Notes under the pieces: generated by a model
Told to the model about the DNA's origin: nothing
Seen by the model: the letters and a program-made list of their open reading frames with translations, nothing else
The model's database searches: none
Source of the DNA: Deltaproteobacteria bacterium
GTDB lineage: Bacteria; Myxococcota; Kuafuiibacteriia; Kuafuiibacteriales; Kuafuiibacteriaceae
Direction: 5' to 3'
Length of the DNA stretch: 64,000 nucleotides
NCBI GenBank assembly: GCA_016703535.1
Contig: JADJBV010000001.1
Location: forward strand, 1,860,001-1,924,000
Part shown: positions 8,046 through 17,126 of the stretch, one piece after another
Position numbering within the stretch: the first letter of the stretch is position 1
How the letters are laid out: the number at the start of each line of letters is the position of its first letter
Made by a program: the position numbers and the translations under genes

Positions 8046-10032
8046 CGTCCTCACCCCCTCGAGGTTCGAGGGTCACCCGCAGGGTCTGGCTGGACTTGGT
8101 CTCGACGTCGACGAAGCGATCGACCGGCTCCGAATACGGGTTGCGCAGGCCGATGCGGTGACGGCCCGGCGCCAGCGGGATTTGGCGATCGAAGGGCGTG
8201 AAGTCGTAGAACACGCCGTCGATGAACACTCGGGCCCAAGGCTTGACCACCACCTTCAGGAAACCTTCGTTCCCCGTCAGCGGCACCGCCGCTTCCCCCT
8301 CCAGGCGCGGCCCACCCGGCTCGGCGGGGCGGCGGGCCAGGGCTTCTTTCAGGCGTCGGTTGACCTCGGCCTCGATCGCGGCCGGATCGGCGACCGGGGC
8401 TTGGTCCTGGACCCCCAGGGCGGCCTGGGCCGCCGGCACCAACACCGGGCGTTCGGGGGGCAAGGTCTGGCCCACCGGGAAAAAGAGCGTGACCAAGGAG
8501 GCGATCAGGATGGCCACCAGCGCCACCGCGTAGGCCGACGCCACCGGCCGGACCAAGGTGCTGGCCGGCGGCAGCGGCACACCTTCGTCTCGGCGGCGCA
8601 GCTGGGCGTCGCCCAAGAGGTCCGGTTCGACGAAGTTGGCGGCTTCGCCCTCGGCGATCAGGCCGCGGTTGCGCAGGTACAACACCAGCCGACCCCGGGG
8701 ATCGACCGGCACGGCCCGCTGCACATAAACCTCGAGATCACGTCGGAGCTGGTAGGTGGAGCGGTAGCGCTTCTGCGGATCTTTGGCCAAACAACGATCG
8801 ATGACCTGCTCCAGCTCGGGCGGCACGTCGGAAATGCGAGTCGACACCCGGGCGTAGTCTTCATCCAGCACCTTTACGGTGACCGAACGCCCCTCCTCCT
8901 CACTCCACGGCTTTTCGCCGGTCAACATCTCGTAGAGCACGATGCCGAAGGCGAAGATGTCGGTGCGAAAGTCGATCTTGTCGCCGCGGATCTGTTCGGG
9001 CGCCATATAGGCCGGCGTGCCGACCGCCAGGCCCACCTGGGTGAGCTCACTTTTCCCGGGATCTCTCGCGATCCCGAAGTCCATGATCTTCACCTCGCCC
9101 TTTTTGGAGACCAGGATGTTCGAGGGTTTGATGTCCCGGTGCACGATGCCGCGGAAGTGGGCGTACTCCAGGCCTTCGGCGACCTGGGAGCCGATCAAGG
9201 CGGCGATCTCAGCAGGCATCTTGCCGCTTTGGGCCAACACGTCGAAGAGGTCGATGCCCTCCACGAACTCCATCACGATGTACGCGCTCTCTTCGTCGCG
9301 GATGAAGTCGTAGACGTGGACGATGTTGCCGTGTTGGAGCGTCGCCAGGCTGGTCGCCTCCCGCTCGAAGCGGGTCGCGATCTGGCGATCGTGGATGTAT
9401 TCGGAGCGCAGCTCCTTGAGCGCGACCAGGCGGTCGAGGGCGGGCTGGACCGCCTTGTAGACCACCGCCATGCCCCCTGAACCAAGCTCTTCCAGCACCC
9501 GATAGGGCCCGACCCGGCGTTCGTGCAGGGTGGTGGGGGCCGAGCCCAGGTTGCCGACGGTGTTGGGGCGCGGCTCCTTGAGCGGCACGGTCACCGGGCG
9601 CGGCGGCTCCTTGGCCGGGGACATTTGCCGGGGCAGGGCCGCGGTAGGGGGATGGGGCGCCGGAGGGCCGGCCACCAAGGCGGGTTCGCCGGGCTTTTGG
9701 GCGTGGGCTTCGGCCAACAGATCCGCGAAGGGGCTCAGGCCGCCCGGGAAGGCGGGGCTGGTTGGGCCGGGGGTCATCGCGGCGGTGGCGGCGCTGTCGA
9801 TGGGCCCGATGGGGGTCGGCGCGGGGTCGAAGGACGCCGGATCGAAGCTGGGGCCCGGCCGTTCGGTGGGGACCACCGAGGTGCCTCGCGGGGGGGCGGG
9901 GCGCCGGACCACGTCGGTGGGCAAGCGCTCCTGAGCTTCGTTGACGTTGAGGGTGTTCTCCTGAGGCACGTCGGCGAGGGTGTCGCCGTCCACCACGGCG
10001 CGCGGCAGTGCGCTCGGCCCCTCACCCTCCAC
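8032..10032 (-). CDS. Membrane Ser/Thr protein kinase with PEGA-like C-terminus
   Basis: A 666-residue protein from GTG at 10032, with a G-rich SD in the upstream GGGGGG stretch. Residues 1-170 are a low-complexity Pro-rich tail. The kinase domain (~176-435) is complete: Gly loop GSGGMA 184-189, Lys206 in VALK, HRDIKPSN with Asp300, DFG at 318-320 and APE in YMAPEQ. A transmembrane segment lies at ~498-518. The C-terminal part ends in a PEGA-type repeat (KPWARVFIDGVFYDFTPF, then PGRHRIGL). This Hanks-type architecture is typical of Myxococcota; the kinase is cytoplasmic and the PEGA domain periplasmic. The LysM gene overlaps its 3' end. Confidence 0.92.
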   Translation of the reverse strand: MEGEGPSALPRAVVDGDTLADVPQENTLNVNEAQERLPTDVVRRPAPPRGTSVVPTERPGPSFDPASFDPAPTPIGPIDSAATAAMTPGPTSPAFPGGLSPFADLLAEAHAQKPGEPALVAGPPAPHPPTAALPRQMSPAKEPPRPVTVPLKEPRPNTVGNLGSAPTTLHERRVGPYRVLEELGSGGMAVVYKAVQPALDRLVALKELRSEYIHDRQIATRFEREATSLATLQHGNIVHVYDFIRDEESAYIVMEFVEGIDLFDVLAQSGKMPAEIAALIGSQVAEGLEYAHFRGIVHRDIKPSNILVSKKGEVKIMDFGIARDPGKSELTQVGLAVGTPAYMAPEQIRGDKIDFRTDIFAFGIVLYEMLTGEKPWSEEEGRSVTVKVLDEDYARVSTRISDVPPELEQVIDRCLAKDPQKRYRSTYQLRRDLEVYVQRAVPVDPRGRLVLYLRNRGLIAEGEAANFVEPDLLGDAQLRRRDEGVPLPPASTLVRPVASAYAVALVAILIASLVTLFFPVGQTLPPERPVLVPAAQAALGVQDQAPVADPAAIEAEVNRRLKEALARRPAEPGGPRLEGEAAVPLTGNEGFLKVVVKPWARVFIDGVFYDFTPFDRQIPLAPGRHRIGLRNPYSEPVDRFVDVETKSSQTLRVTLEPRGGEDDAED

Positions 10033-10244
10033 AGGCCCCCCTATTGCACTTCAGCCGCGCCGAGGGCAACGGTTGAACGCGTCCAGGGCTGGGGTTTTTC
10101 GCGTCCTCACTTCCACCCTTGGCTTCCCCGAAGCCCCGCCCGATCGGTCGGTCGGTTGGGCGGGGCCGGGACGTTGTCACCAAGTTGCTGTGCCTTGACG
10201 CACAGTGTTACGATTTTCGTTACGGGGGCGTCGAACACACCAAT

Positions 10245-12404
10245 ATGCTGCGACTCAATGACGTCATCGAGCGGGTCCAGGGCTACCACCCCAACGCTGA
10301 CGTCGATCTGATCAAAAAAGCCTACGTCTTTGCGGCGAAGGCTCACCAAGGCCAGGTGCGGAAGTCTGGCGATCCGTACTTGATCCACCCCCTGGAGGTC
10401 AGCGGCCTCTTGGCGGACATGAAGCTCGACGAGTTCGCGATCTGCGCGGGCATCTTGCACGACACCGTCGAGGACACCGAAGCCACCGTCGAGGAGATCG
10501 AGCAGCTCTTCGGCCGTCAGGTCGCCGAGATCGTCGACGGCGTCACCAAACTCAACATCCCCTTCAACAACAACTTCGAGAAGCAGGCCGAAAACTTCCG
10601 CCGGATGTTGGTCGCGATGGCCAAGGACATCCGGGTCATCTTGGTGAAGCTCGCCGATCGCCTGCACAACATGAAGACCCTCGAGCACATGAAGCCCGAG
10701 AAGCAGGAGAAGATCGCCACCGAAACGCTGCAGATCTACGCGCCCCTGGCCAACCGCTTGGGCATCTATTGGCTCAAGGCCGAGCTCGAAGACCTCTCGC
10801 TCAAGTACGTGCACCCCAAGGACTACGCCGAGCTCAGCGAAAAGTTGGCCAGCACCGCGCCGTCCCGGGACGGCTACATGGACGAGATCCGCAGCATCTT
10901 GAACAAAAAGATGGGCGAGTCGGGCGTGACCTGTGAGGTCAGCGGCCGGGTCAAGCACCTCTACTCGATCTGGAAGAAGCTCAAGACCCAAGGCATGGAG
11001 TTCGAGCAGGTCAACGACATCATCGCCTTCCGGATCATCACCGACAACGTGGGCAACTGTTACCAGGCCCTGGGCGTCTGCCACGCCACCTGGCGGCCGG
11101 TGCCCGGGCGCTTCAAAGATCTGATCGCGATGCCGAAGCCCAACGGCTATCGTTCGCTCCACACCACGGTCATCGGCCCCGACGTGCAGCGGGTGGAGAT
11201 CCAGATCCGCACCCGGGAGATGCACGAGGTCGCCGAACACGGCATCGCCGCCCACTGGGCCTACAAAGAGGGCAAGCCATCCTCCAAAGACGAGGACCAG
11301 TTTGCGTGGCTGCGCCAGCTGATGGAGTGGCAGAAGGAGCTCAAGGATCCGACCGACTTCATCTCCACGGTGAAGGTCGATCTCTTCTCCGACGAGGTCT
11401 ACGTCTTTACGCCCAAAGGTGAGGTCAAGGAGTTGTCTCGCGGCTCCACGCCCGTCGACTTCGCCTTCTTGATCCACACCCAGGTCGGCAATCGCTGCGT
11501 CGGCGCCCGGGTCAACGGTCGCATCGTCCCGCTCCGTTATCGGTTGAAGAACGGCGACACGGTCGAGATCATGACCTCGCCGACCCAGCAGCCCAACAAA
11601 GACTGGCTGAACTTCGTCAAGACGGCCCGGGCCCGCACGCGGATCAACGCCCACCTGCGCAAAGAGCAGCGGCGCCGCGCCGTCGAGTTGGGCGATGACA
11701 TCCTCGAAAAAGAGCTGAAGAAGTGGGGCCGTTCCCTCCCCAAGACCAAAAAGTCGAAGGAGTTCCTCGAGGCCTTGGCCCAAAGCCGCTACCAAAAGGA
11801 GGAAGACCTCTTGGCGGCGGTCGGCTACGGCAAACTCAAGCCCATGGATCTGCTCCGCCGGATCTTGCCGGCCGATGAGATCGAGAAGGGCCCCAAGGAC
11901 GAGAGCAAACCCAAGTCGCGCTTCGGCCAGCTGCTCCAGGCGGTGGCCCAAAAGTCCAAGTCGAGTTCGGGCGTGCGGGTCCAAGGCATCGACGAGATGT
12001 TGGTCCGCTTCGCCAAGTGTTGTAACCCGGTGCCGGGGGACCCGATCGTGGGGTTCGTGACCCGGGGCCGGGGGATCACCGTACATTCAGTAGAATGCTC
12101 CAAGTCTCTGGCCTTGGATCTCGAGCGCAAAGTTGAGGTCAGCTGGGACCAAAAGACGGGCGCCCAACGCCCGGTCCAGCTCCGGGTCATCACCGACGAC
12201 AAGCCGGGCCTCTTGGCCACCATGTCCCAGGCCTTCAGCGGCGCTGGCGTCAACATCCTGAACGCCAACTGTCGGGCCGGCAAAGACGCCCGGGCGGTCA
12301 ACATGTTCATGGTTTCGGTGAAGGACACCGCTCAACTCCGCACCGTCATGAAGGCGATCGAAAATCTCCAAGGCGTGCATTCGGTCGAACGCCTGGGCGC
12401 CTAA
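10245..12404 (+). CDS. rel: Bifunctional (p)ppGpp synthetase/hydrolase Rel
   Basis: A 719-residue protein; ATG at 10245 gives the canonical short N-terminus before the HD domain, and upstream codons in frame look non-coding. The hydrolase domain keeps HDTVED (H72-D73), so (p)ppGpp degradation should be active. The synthetase domain has RFKD at 289-292, the charge pattern of bifunctional Rel/SpoT enzymes rather than the EXDD of monofunctional RelA, followed by KPNGYRSLHT. TGS (~384-445) and C-terminal ACT (~645-715) domains are present, with a Cys-rich CCNPVPGD zinc-finger-type segment between them. It controls the stringent response. It is divergent from the kinase operon; no strong SD is visible. 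Confidence 0.96.
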   Translation: MLRLNDVIERVQGYHPNADVDLIKKAYVFAAKAHQGQVRKSGDPYLIHPLEVSGLLADMKLDEFAICAGILHDTVEDTEATVEEIEQLFGRQVAEIVDGVTKLNIPFNNNFEKQAENFRRMLVAMAKDIRVILVKLADRLHNMKTLEHMKPEKQEKIATETLQIYAPLANRLGIYWLKAELEDLSLKYVHPKDYAELSEKLASTAPSRDGYMDEIRSILNKKMGESGVTCEVSGRVKHLYSIWKKLKTQGMEFEQVNDIIAFRIITDNVGNCYQALGVCHATWRPVPGRFKDLIAMPKPNGYRSLHTTVIGPDVQRVEIQIRTREMHEVAEHGIAAHWAYKEGKPSSKDEDQFAWLRQLMEWQKELKDPTDFISTVKVDLFSDEVYVFTPKGEVKELSRGSTPVDFAFLIHTQVGNRCVGARVNGRIVPLRYRLKNGDTVEIMTSPTQQPNKDWLNFVKTARARTRINAHLRKEQRRRAVELGDDILEKELKKWGRSLPKTKKSKEFLEALAQSRYQKEEDLLAAVGYGKLKPMDLLRRILPADEIEKGPKDESKPKSRFGQLLQAVAQKSKSSSGVRVQGIDEMLVRFAKCCNPVPGDPIVGFVTRGRGITVHSVECSKSLALDLERKVEVSWDQKTGAQRPVQLRVITDDKPGLLATMSQAFSGAGVNILNANCRAGKDARAVNMFMVSVKDTAQLRTVMKAIENLQGVHSVERLGA

Positions 12405-12475
12405 GGGCCCGCGCAGTGTGCGGTCTAAGCGGTCGGACCTTTGCCTCCACGCCCGGGCCAGGCTAGGGAGGCGAG

Positions 12476-12877
12476 ATGCCCCTCAACAACCCGATCAACA
12501 CCACCGGCGCCCCCAAGGCGATCGGTCCCTACAGCCAGGGGATCGAGTCGAACGCCGGGAAGATGGTCTTCTGCTCCGGGCAGATCGGCCTGGATCCCGC
12601 CACCCAAAACCTGGTGACCGGGGGCATCGAGGCCGAAACTCGGCGGGTCCTGGACAACCTGCAGGCGGTGTTGGCCGCGGCGGGGTTGACCTTGGGCCAC
12701 GTGGTCAAGACCACCATCTTCCTCACCGACTTCAACGACTACGGGAAGGTGAACGCGATCTACGCCGAATACTGGAAGACCGGCCCCGCGCCCGCTCGGG
12801 CCACGGTCGGGGTCTCGGCCTTGCCCCGGGGGGCCAAGGTGGAGATCGACGCGATCGCCGTGCAAGCGGCCAAATAG
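12476..12877 (+). CDS. ridA: RidA-family enamine/imine deaminase
   Basis: A 133-residue protein, the normal Rid length. It has APKAIGPYSQ near the N-terminus, FCSGQIGLDP, and the signature PARATVGVSALPRGAKVEIDAIA with Arg108 and Glu123 in the positions that bind and activate the substrate carboxylate and water in the RidA subgroup. It hydrolyses reactive 2-aminoacrylate/imine intermediates released by PLP enzymes, as a cytoplasmic trimer. A GGGAGGCG ribosome site lies just before ATG 12476. It follows rel on the same strand by about 70 bp, so co-transcription is possible. Confidence 0.92.
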   Translation: MPLNNPINTTGAPKAIGPYSQGIESNAGKMVFCSGQIGLDPATQNLVTGGIEAETRRVLDNLQAVLAAAGLTLGHVVKTTIFLTDFNDYGKVNAIYAEYWKTGPAPARATVGVSALPRGAKVEIDAIAVQAAK

Positions 12878-12894
12878 AGCCGCGGACGGCGAGG

Positions 12895-14373
12895 CTAGAC
12901 CGAGGCCAAGGTCCGCTTCTTCTTGCCGCCGCCGATCAAGGCGCCGGTCTGGTCCGCGGCTTGGATCGCCGAGAGGTATTCACCTTCGGCGCCTAGGCCC
13001 GGCAACACGGTGGGGCCCGCGACCAAGACGTTTTTCCACCCGGTCTGGGTCCCGACCCCGGTCAGGCCGGTCCGCGGATCCAAAGCGAGATCGTAGAGCG
13101 GGTGGGGCAACACCGGCTGCTTGTGTTTGATGGCGCTGGCGCCGGAGAGGGCGTGGATCTCGGGATGGCCGTCCATCAAAAACGGGATCAACCGTTCGAT
13201 CCGGGCCCGCATCACCTCCTCCAGGTGATCCAAACTCTGAGCGTGGGCCCGCACGGTGGAGACCGGGTGGGAGGCGACCAGCTGCACGCGGGCTTCGTCG
13301 ATCGAAGGCCGACGGGTCAACCAGATCGGTCGGTCTTCGGCGTCGGGGTCCGAAAGATCGTAGCGGGTCGGATCACGTCGCCCGTTGAGGAGCAGCGCCT
13401 GTTCACCCAAACCGGGCGGCACCACGGCCTCGTCGATCTCCAGGGACAAGGTGTGAAGGAAGCCCTTGGGTTTGACGCTCTGGATGACCTGAGCGAAGTC
13501 CTTCTTGCGCAGGTTGTTGGGCACCACGTCGAGGCCCGACAGATCGGCGGAGGCGTCGATCAGGACCTCGGCGCTCACCGGTTCTCTTTGCCCGGCCAAA
13601 CGCACCAAAACCTGCTTGCCGCCCGGCTCGACACTTTCGGCGGCCGATCGGCGCACCTCGAAGGAGCGGGAAGCGATGGCCTCCAGGAACAGACCCCGGG
13701 CCCCTTTGCTGCCGTCCAGCCGATGCAGGCCCCGCATCATCCGCAAGAGGGGCCGGAGGAAACGGGCGGTCTTCACCTCGTCCGGGCGACGAGCATCGAA
13801 GTGGGTGAGGAAGGGCAGGGGCGCCAAAAAGAGTTCGGCCAACAGCGGCGGCAGGCCGGCAAAAAGCTGAGCTTCGGTGAGGGACTGGCCCAAAAACTCG
13901 TGTTTCCGCAAAGCGGCGTCGGCGGTGCGACGGGCGAAGAAGCCGGCGGCGGGCAGCTCACCGGCAGCGCTCAGATATTGCCCTTCTTCCGCCTCGAGGC
14001 TGGTCCAGCGATCCAAGATCGCCTTCACCGGCTGGGCCGCCGCGCCGAAGCCCCGCTCCAGCTCGGCCAAGAAGTGGGCCCGATCCGGCGAAAGATCCAG
14101 GCGTTGGTCCGGCAAGACAACCTGCAAAATCGGCGAAAGGGGTCGCCCCTTTTTGGGCAGCTCGGACTCGAGGCCCAACTCCCGATAAACCGCCTCCATC
14201 ACCGGCGATCCGCTGGGCACCGTCGCGAGGTCATAAAAGAGCCCGGCGTCCATGCTGGCCAGCTCTCCTTGATCGACCAAGAGGCCCCGCAGGCCGCGCT
14301 TCGCCAACAAGGCCGCGGTGATCACCGCGGACAAACGTCCGCCCAAGATGATCACGTCGAAGTGTTGGCTCAC
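12895..14373 (-). CDS. FAD-dependent oxidoreductase-like protein
   Basis: A 492-residue protein with an N-terminal Rossmann segment (DVIILGGRLSAVITAALLAKRG then LLVDQGE) and a C-terminal flavoprotein-type close (NVLVAGPTVLPGLGAEGEYLSAIQAA). The general plan resembles phytoene desaturase/amine oxidase-like FAD proteins. The dinucleotide motif is GGRLSA rather than the usual GxGxxG, so FAD binding should be tested. The substrate is unknown. GTG at 14373 overlaps the purN stop (GTGA), making it the third gene of a purM-purN operon. It converges on ridA. Confidence 0.7.
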   Translation of the reverse strand: MSQHFDVIILGGRLSAVITAALLAKRGLRGLLVDQGELASMDAGLFYDLATVPSGSPVMEAVYRELGLESELPKKGRPLSPILQVVLPDQRLDLSPDRAHFLAELERGFGAAAQPVKAILDRWTSLEAEEGQYLSAAGELPAAGFFARRTADAALRKHEFLGQSLTEAQLFAGLPPLLAELFLAPLPFLTHFDARRPDEVKTARFLRPLLRMMRGLHRLDGSKGARGLFLEAIASRSFEVRRSAAESVEPGGKQVLVRLAGQREPVSAEVLIDASADLSGLDVVPNNLRKKDFAQVIQSVKPKGFLHTLSLEIDEAVVPPGLGEQALLLNGRRDPTRYDLSDPDAEDRPIWLTRRPSIDEARVQLVASHPVSTVRAHAQSLDHLEEVMRARIERLIPFLMDGHPEIHALSGASAIKHKQPVLPHPLYDLALDPRTGLTGVGTQTGWKNVLVAGPTVLPGLGAEGEYLSAIQAADQTGALIGGGKKKRTLASV

Positions 14374-15038
14374 GGCTGCTCCTCTTCGAAGGCTGGCACC
14401 CGCAGGGCCGACAAGGCGCCTGGGCCCTCCAGCCCCAAAAAGGGTCGGCCATTTTTGTCCTTCTGCAGCTGCCCCGCGGCCAAGGCCTTGATCACCCGGG
14501 GATAGGTGCGGTGTTCCTCCCGCAAGATGCGGCGGGAGAGTGCGGCCTCGTCGTCCTGGGGCCGCACCGGCACCGCGGTTTGGGCCAAGATCGGCCCGGT
14601 GTCCATGCCGCTGTCCACCAGGTGCACGGTGCAGCCGGTGATCCGGACCCCGGCCCTGAGGGCCTGGGCTTGGGCGTGGGTGCCCGGGAACGCCGGGAGC
14701 AAGGCGGGGTGGATGTTGACCACTCGCTCCGGGAAGGCGTCGAGCACCACCTTGGTCAAGATGCGCATGAAGCCGGCCAGGACCACCCAGTCGATCCGCT
14801 TGGCCAGGAGCTGCTCCAAGATCGCTTGGTCGAAAGCCTCCCGGCTCGGGAAGGCCTTGTGTTCGATCAAGCGGTGTTCAATGCCGGCGGCCTTCGCCTT
14901 CTCCAAGGCGCCCGCCCCGGCGACATTGCAGATCACCAAAGCGACCTCGGCGGGGCGCAGATCCGCCTGCAACAAGGCTTGCAGGTTGCTGCCCGAACCC
15001 GACGCCAAGACCGCCACCCGCACCAAGGGTGCGCTCAC
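14370..15038 (-). CDS. purN: Phosphoribosylglycinamide formyltransferase PurN
   Basis: A 222-residue protein, usual length. It shows the phosphate-binding GSGSNLQAL near residue 13 and the catalytic set N108-I-H110 in VVNIHPALLPAFPG with Asp146 in SGMDTGPI, equivalent to N106/H108/D144 of the E. coli enzyme. It transfers formyl from 10-formyl-THF to glycinamide ribonucleotide in step 3 of purine synthesis, in the cytoplasm. GTG at 15038 overlaps the purM stop, and the FAD gene overlaps its own stop, so translation of all three is coupled. Confidence 0.96.
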   Translation of the reverse strand: MSAPLVRVAVLASGSGSNLQALLQADLRPAEVALVICNVAGAGALEKAKAAGIEHRLIEHKAFPSREAFDQAILEQLLAKRIDWVVLAGFMRILTKVVLDAFPERVVNIHPALLPAFPGTHAQAQALRAGVRITGCTVHLVDSGMDTGPILAQTAVPVRPQDDEAALSRRILREEHRTYPRVIKALAAGQLQKDKNGRPFLGLEGPGALSALRVPAFEEEQP

Positions 15039-16114
15039 GATCGGGCCTCGTAGACCACCGAAGGTTCACCGGCCGGCCCCAACTCCAGCTCGCCGATCCG
15101 CACCCCGACCTCACCGGCCCGGGCGATGGCGGCGATCGCCGGCTCGGCGTCGGACGGCGGCACCACCGCGATTAGGCCGAGGCCGCAGTTGAAGGTCCGC
15201 TCCAGCTCGTCTTCGGCGATGTTCCCGAGGCGCTGGAGGTGTTCGAAGATCGGCGGGCGCACCCAACGCCGCGGATCGAGCCGGGCCACGGTGCCGCTCG
15301 GCAAGACCCGGGGCAGGTTGCCCGAGACTCCGCCGCCGGTGATGTGGGCCAAGGCCCGGACATCGGCCGCCGCCAGGAGGGCCTTGACGGTTTTGGTGTA
15401 GATCGCGGTCGGCCGCAGGAGCTCTTTGGCCAAGGGCAAAGGTAGGCCCGGCAACATCACGTCGTCGGCCAAGGCCGCGTGTTCGAAGAACACCTTTTGG
15501 GCCAAAGAGTAGCCGTTGCTGTGCAGGCCCCGGGATTGAACGCCGATGAGCACGTCTCCGGGGGCGGCCCGGCGGCCGTCGATGATCTTGGCCCGGTCCA
15601 CCACCCCAACCGCAAAACCGGCCAGGTCGTATTCGCCGGGCTGATACAGGCCCGGGAGCTCCGCGGTTTCACCCCCGACCAGGGCACATTCGGCCAACTC
15701 ACAGGCCAGCGCGATCCCCGCCACCACTTGGGTGCCGACCTCCAGCTCCAGCCGCCCGGTCCCGAAGTAGTCGAGGAAAAAGAGGGGCGTCGCCCCGGTG
15801 GTCAAGACGTCGTTGATGCACATGGCCACCAGGTCGTGGCCGATGGTCTCGTGGATGCCGGTGCGGAAGGCCAACTTGAGTTTGGTGCCGACGCCATCGG
15901 TGCCGGAGACCAACACCGGATCTTCCATCGGGCCCGCGACGGCCATGAAGTCCTTCAGCGAAAAGAGGGAGGCGAAGCCGCCGATCCCCTCGAGCAACCC
16001 GGGGCGTCGGGTCCGCTCGGCCAGGCCTTTGATCCGATCGACGAACTGATCGCCACGGTCGATGTCGACGCCGGCATCTCGGTAGGTCAGGCCCTTGCCG
16101 CCCCGCTCGTTCAC
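15035..16114 (-). CDS. purM: Phosphoribosylformylglycinamidine cyclo-ligase (AIR synthetase) PurM
   Basis: A 359-residue protein with strong family motifs: LTYRDAGVDI at the start, SGTDGVGTKL, INDVLTTGATPLFFLDY, GGETAELPG, GLHSNGYSL and HITGGGVSGNLPR. It performs the ATP-dependent ring closure of FGAM to AIR in purine synthesis and acts as a cytoplasmic dimer. The N-terminus from GTG 16114 is complete. First gene of purM-purN-FAD oxidoreductase. Confidence 0.97.
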   Translation of the reverse strand: MNERGGKGLTYRDAGVDIDRGDQFVDRIKGLAERTRRPGLLEGIGGFASLFSLKDFMAVAGPMEDPVLVSGTDGVGTKLKLAFRTGIHETIGHDLVAMCINDVLTTGATPLFFLDYFGTGRLELEVGTQVVAGIALACELAECALVGGETAELPGLYQPGEYDLAGFAVGVVDRAKIIDGRRAAPGDVLIGVQSRGLHSNGYSLAQKVFFEHAALADDVMLPGLPLPLAKELLRPTAIYTKTVKALLAAADVRALAHITGGGVSGNLPRVLPSGTVARLDPRRWVRPPIFEHLQRLGNIAEDELERTFNCGLGLIAVVPPSDAEPAIAAIARAGEVGVRIGELELGPAGEPSVVYEARS

Positions 16115-16155
16115 GGCTCGGGAGGTAGCGTCTCAGGGCCTGTGAGGCAAGGTCC

Positions 16156-16386
16156 TCAGCGGGGCTCGTGCCGGTCGACCCAACGCCGAAAACGTTGGCG
16201 TTCGACCAGCTCCCTGAGGGCCAACTTGAGGACCCGGGCCGGGTCGGTCTCATCGGTCAAGCGCAGCGCTTCGGCCAGCAGGGCCGCCTCTTCGGCGTCG
16301 AGGCCAACCTCAACTTGGGCCGGCTCGGAGACGGCGCCGCAGCGATCGTGTTCGGACTCGAGACGTTGCACCCGCACGCCCTCCAC
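16156..16386 (-). CDS. Small VapB-like (DUF2191-type) antitoxin protein without toxin partner
   Basis: A 76-residue protein from GTG at 16386. The end of the protein, VGLDAEEAALLAEALRLT then KLALRELVERQRFRRW, follows the pattern of VapB family antitoxins (a short beta strand, a helix with LLxEAxxLT, a KxAL helix and an R-rich end). No PIN-domain toxin is adjacent: upstream is the divergent Sua5-like gene and downstream is purM. It may be an orphan antitoxin or a small DNA-binding regulator. The start is uncertain because it lies close to the divergent gene's start. Confidence 0.5.
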   Translation of the reverse strand: MEGVRVQRLESEHDRCGAVSEPAQVEVGLDAEEAALLAEALRLTDETDPARVLKLALRELVERQRFRRWVDRHEPR

Positions 16387-16464
16387 CCCCCGGTGAAGCC
16401 ACGTTTGTAGGCCGCCGATTTCGGGCGTGTCAACTTGGCCCCCGGGTGTTAAGCGGCCGGCAGC

Positions 16465-17109
16465 GTGGCAAAGTCGGCGCGGGCCCAGCTGCTCGAGGTG
16501 AACCCGCAGCACCCGGAGCCCTATCGGATCAAGCAGGCCGTGGAGCGCCTGGAAGAGGGCGGTATCGTCGTCTATCCCACCGACACGATCTACGGCTTGG
16601 CCGCCGATGTTGCCCAACGTTCCGCGATCGACACGCTCTACGAGTTGCGGCAGCTCGAATCGAAGAAGCCCTTGTCGTTGGTGTGTAGCTCCTTATCCCA
16701 GGTCAGCCACTACGCGACCATCCCAAACGACTGTCACCGCTTCATGAAGCGGGTCTTGCCCGGGCCCTACACCTTCATCCTGCGGGCGACCCGGGAAGCC
16801 CCCCGGATGGGCGACGCCAAGCGACGAACCGTCGGCGTGCGGATCCCGGCCCACCCGGTGTCCTTGGCCCTGGTCCAGGCCCTGGGCCGCCCGCTGCTCA
16901 CCACCAGCGCCATCGTCGAGGGCTTGCCGGACGACGAACTGCCGGTGGTCTCGGATCCGGTGTTTTTGGCGGAGCACTACGCCCACACCGCGGTCGCCCT
17001 GGTCCTCGACGCCGGGCTCCTGGAGGGCACCCCCTCCACGGTGATCGACTGGAGCGACGATGACCCGGTGGTCGTGCGCCAAGGCGCCGGCGTGGTCGAA
17101 GGGCTGTAG
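16465..17109 (+). CDS. Sua5/YciO/YrdC-family protein
   Basis: A 214-residue protein from GTG 16465. Motifs: VVYPTDTIYGLAADV, ESKKPLSLVCSSL, RVLPGPYTFILRA, VGVRIPAHPV and LLTTSAIVEG. These match the YrdC-like fold that binds threonylcarbamoyl-AMP/RNA. The length and the 'KKPLSLVCSSLSQVSHYA' type sequence fit the YciO branch better than the essential TsaC/Sua5, so a role in t6A tRNA modification is possible but not certain. It is cytoplasmic. The kinase gene follows after 17 bp on the same strand. Confidence 0.85.
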   Translation: MAKSARAQLLEVNPQHPEPYRIKQAVERLEEGGIVVYPTDTIYGLAADVAQRSAIDTLYELRQLESKKPLSLVCSSLSQVSHYATIPNDCHRFMKRVLPGPYTFILRATREAPRMGDAKRRTVGVRIPAHPVSLALVQALGRPLLTTSAIVEGLPDDELPVVSDPVFLAEHYAHTAVALVLDAGLLEGTPSTVIDWSDDDPVVVRQGAGVVEGL

Positions 17110-17126
17110 GAAGGGATCCCCCAGCC

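Noticed and set aside
10186..10235. Possible promoter before rel (TTGACG and GTTACG repeats)
   Set aside because: Spacing between the best -35 and -10 candidates is 8 or 19 bp, neither convincing.
12078..12094. ACCGTACATTCAGTA resembles ACCGTATATTCAGTA at 21159-21173
   Set aside because: Both lie inside coding regions (rel and TSP3), are on opposite coding strands, and have no flanking similarity; likely chance.
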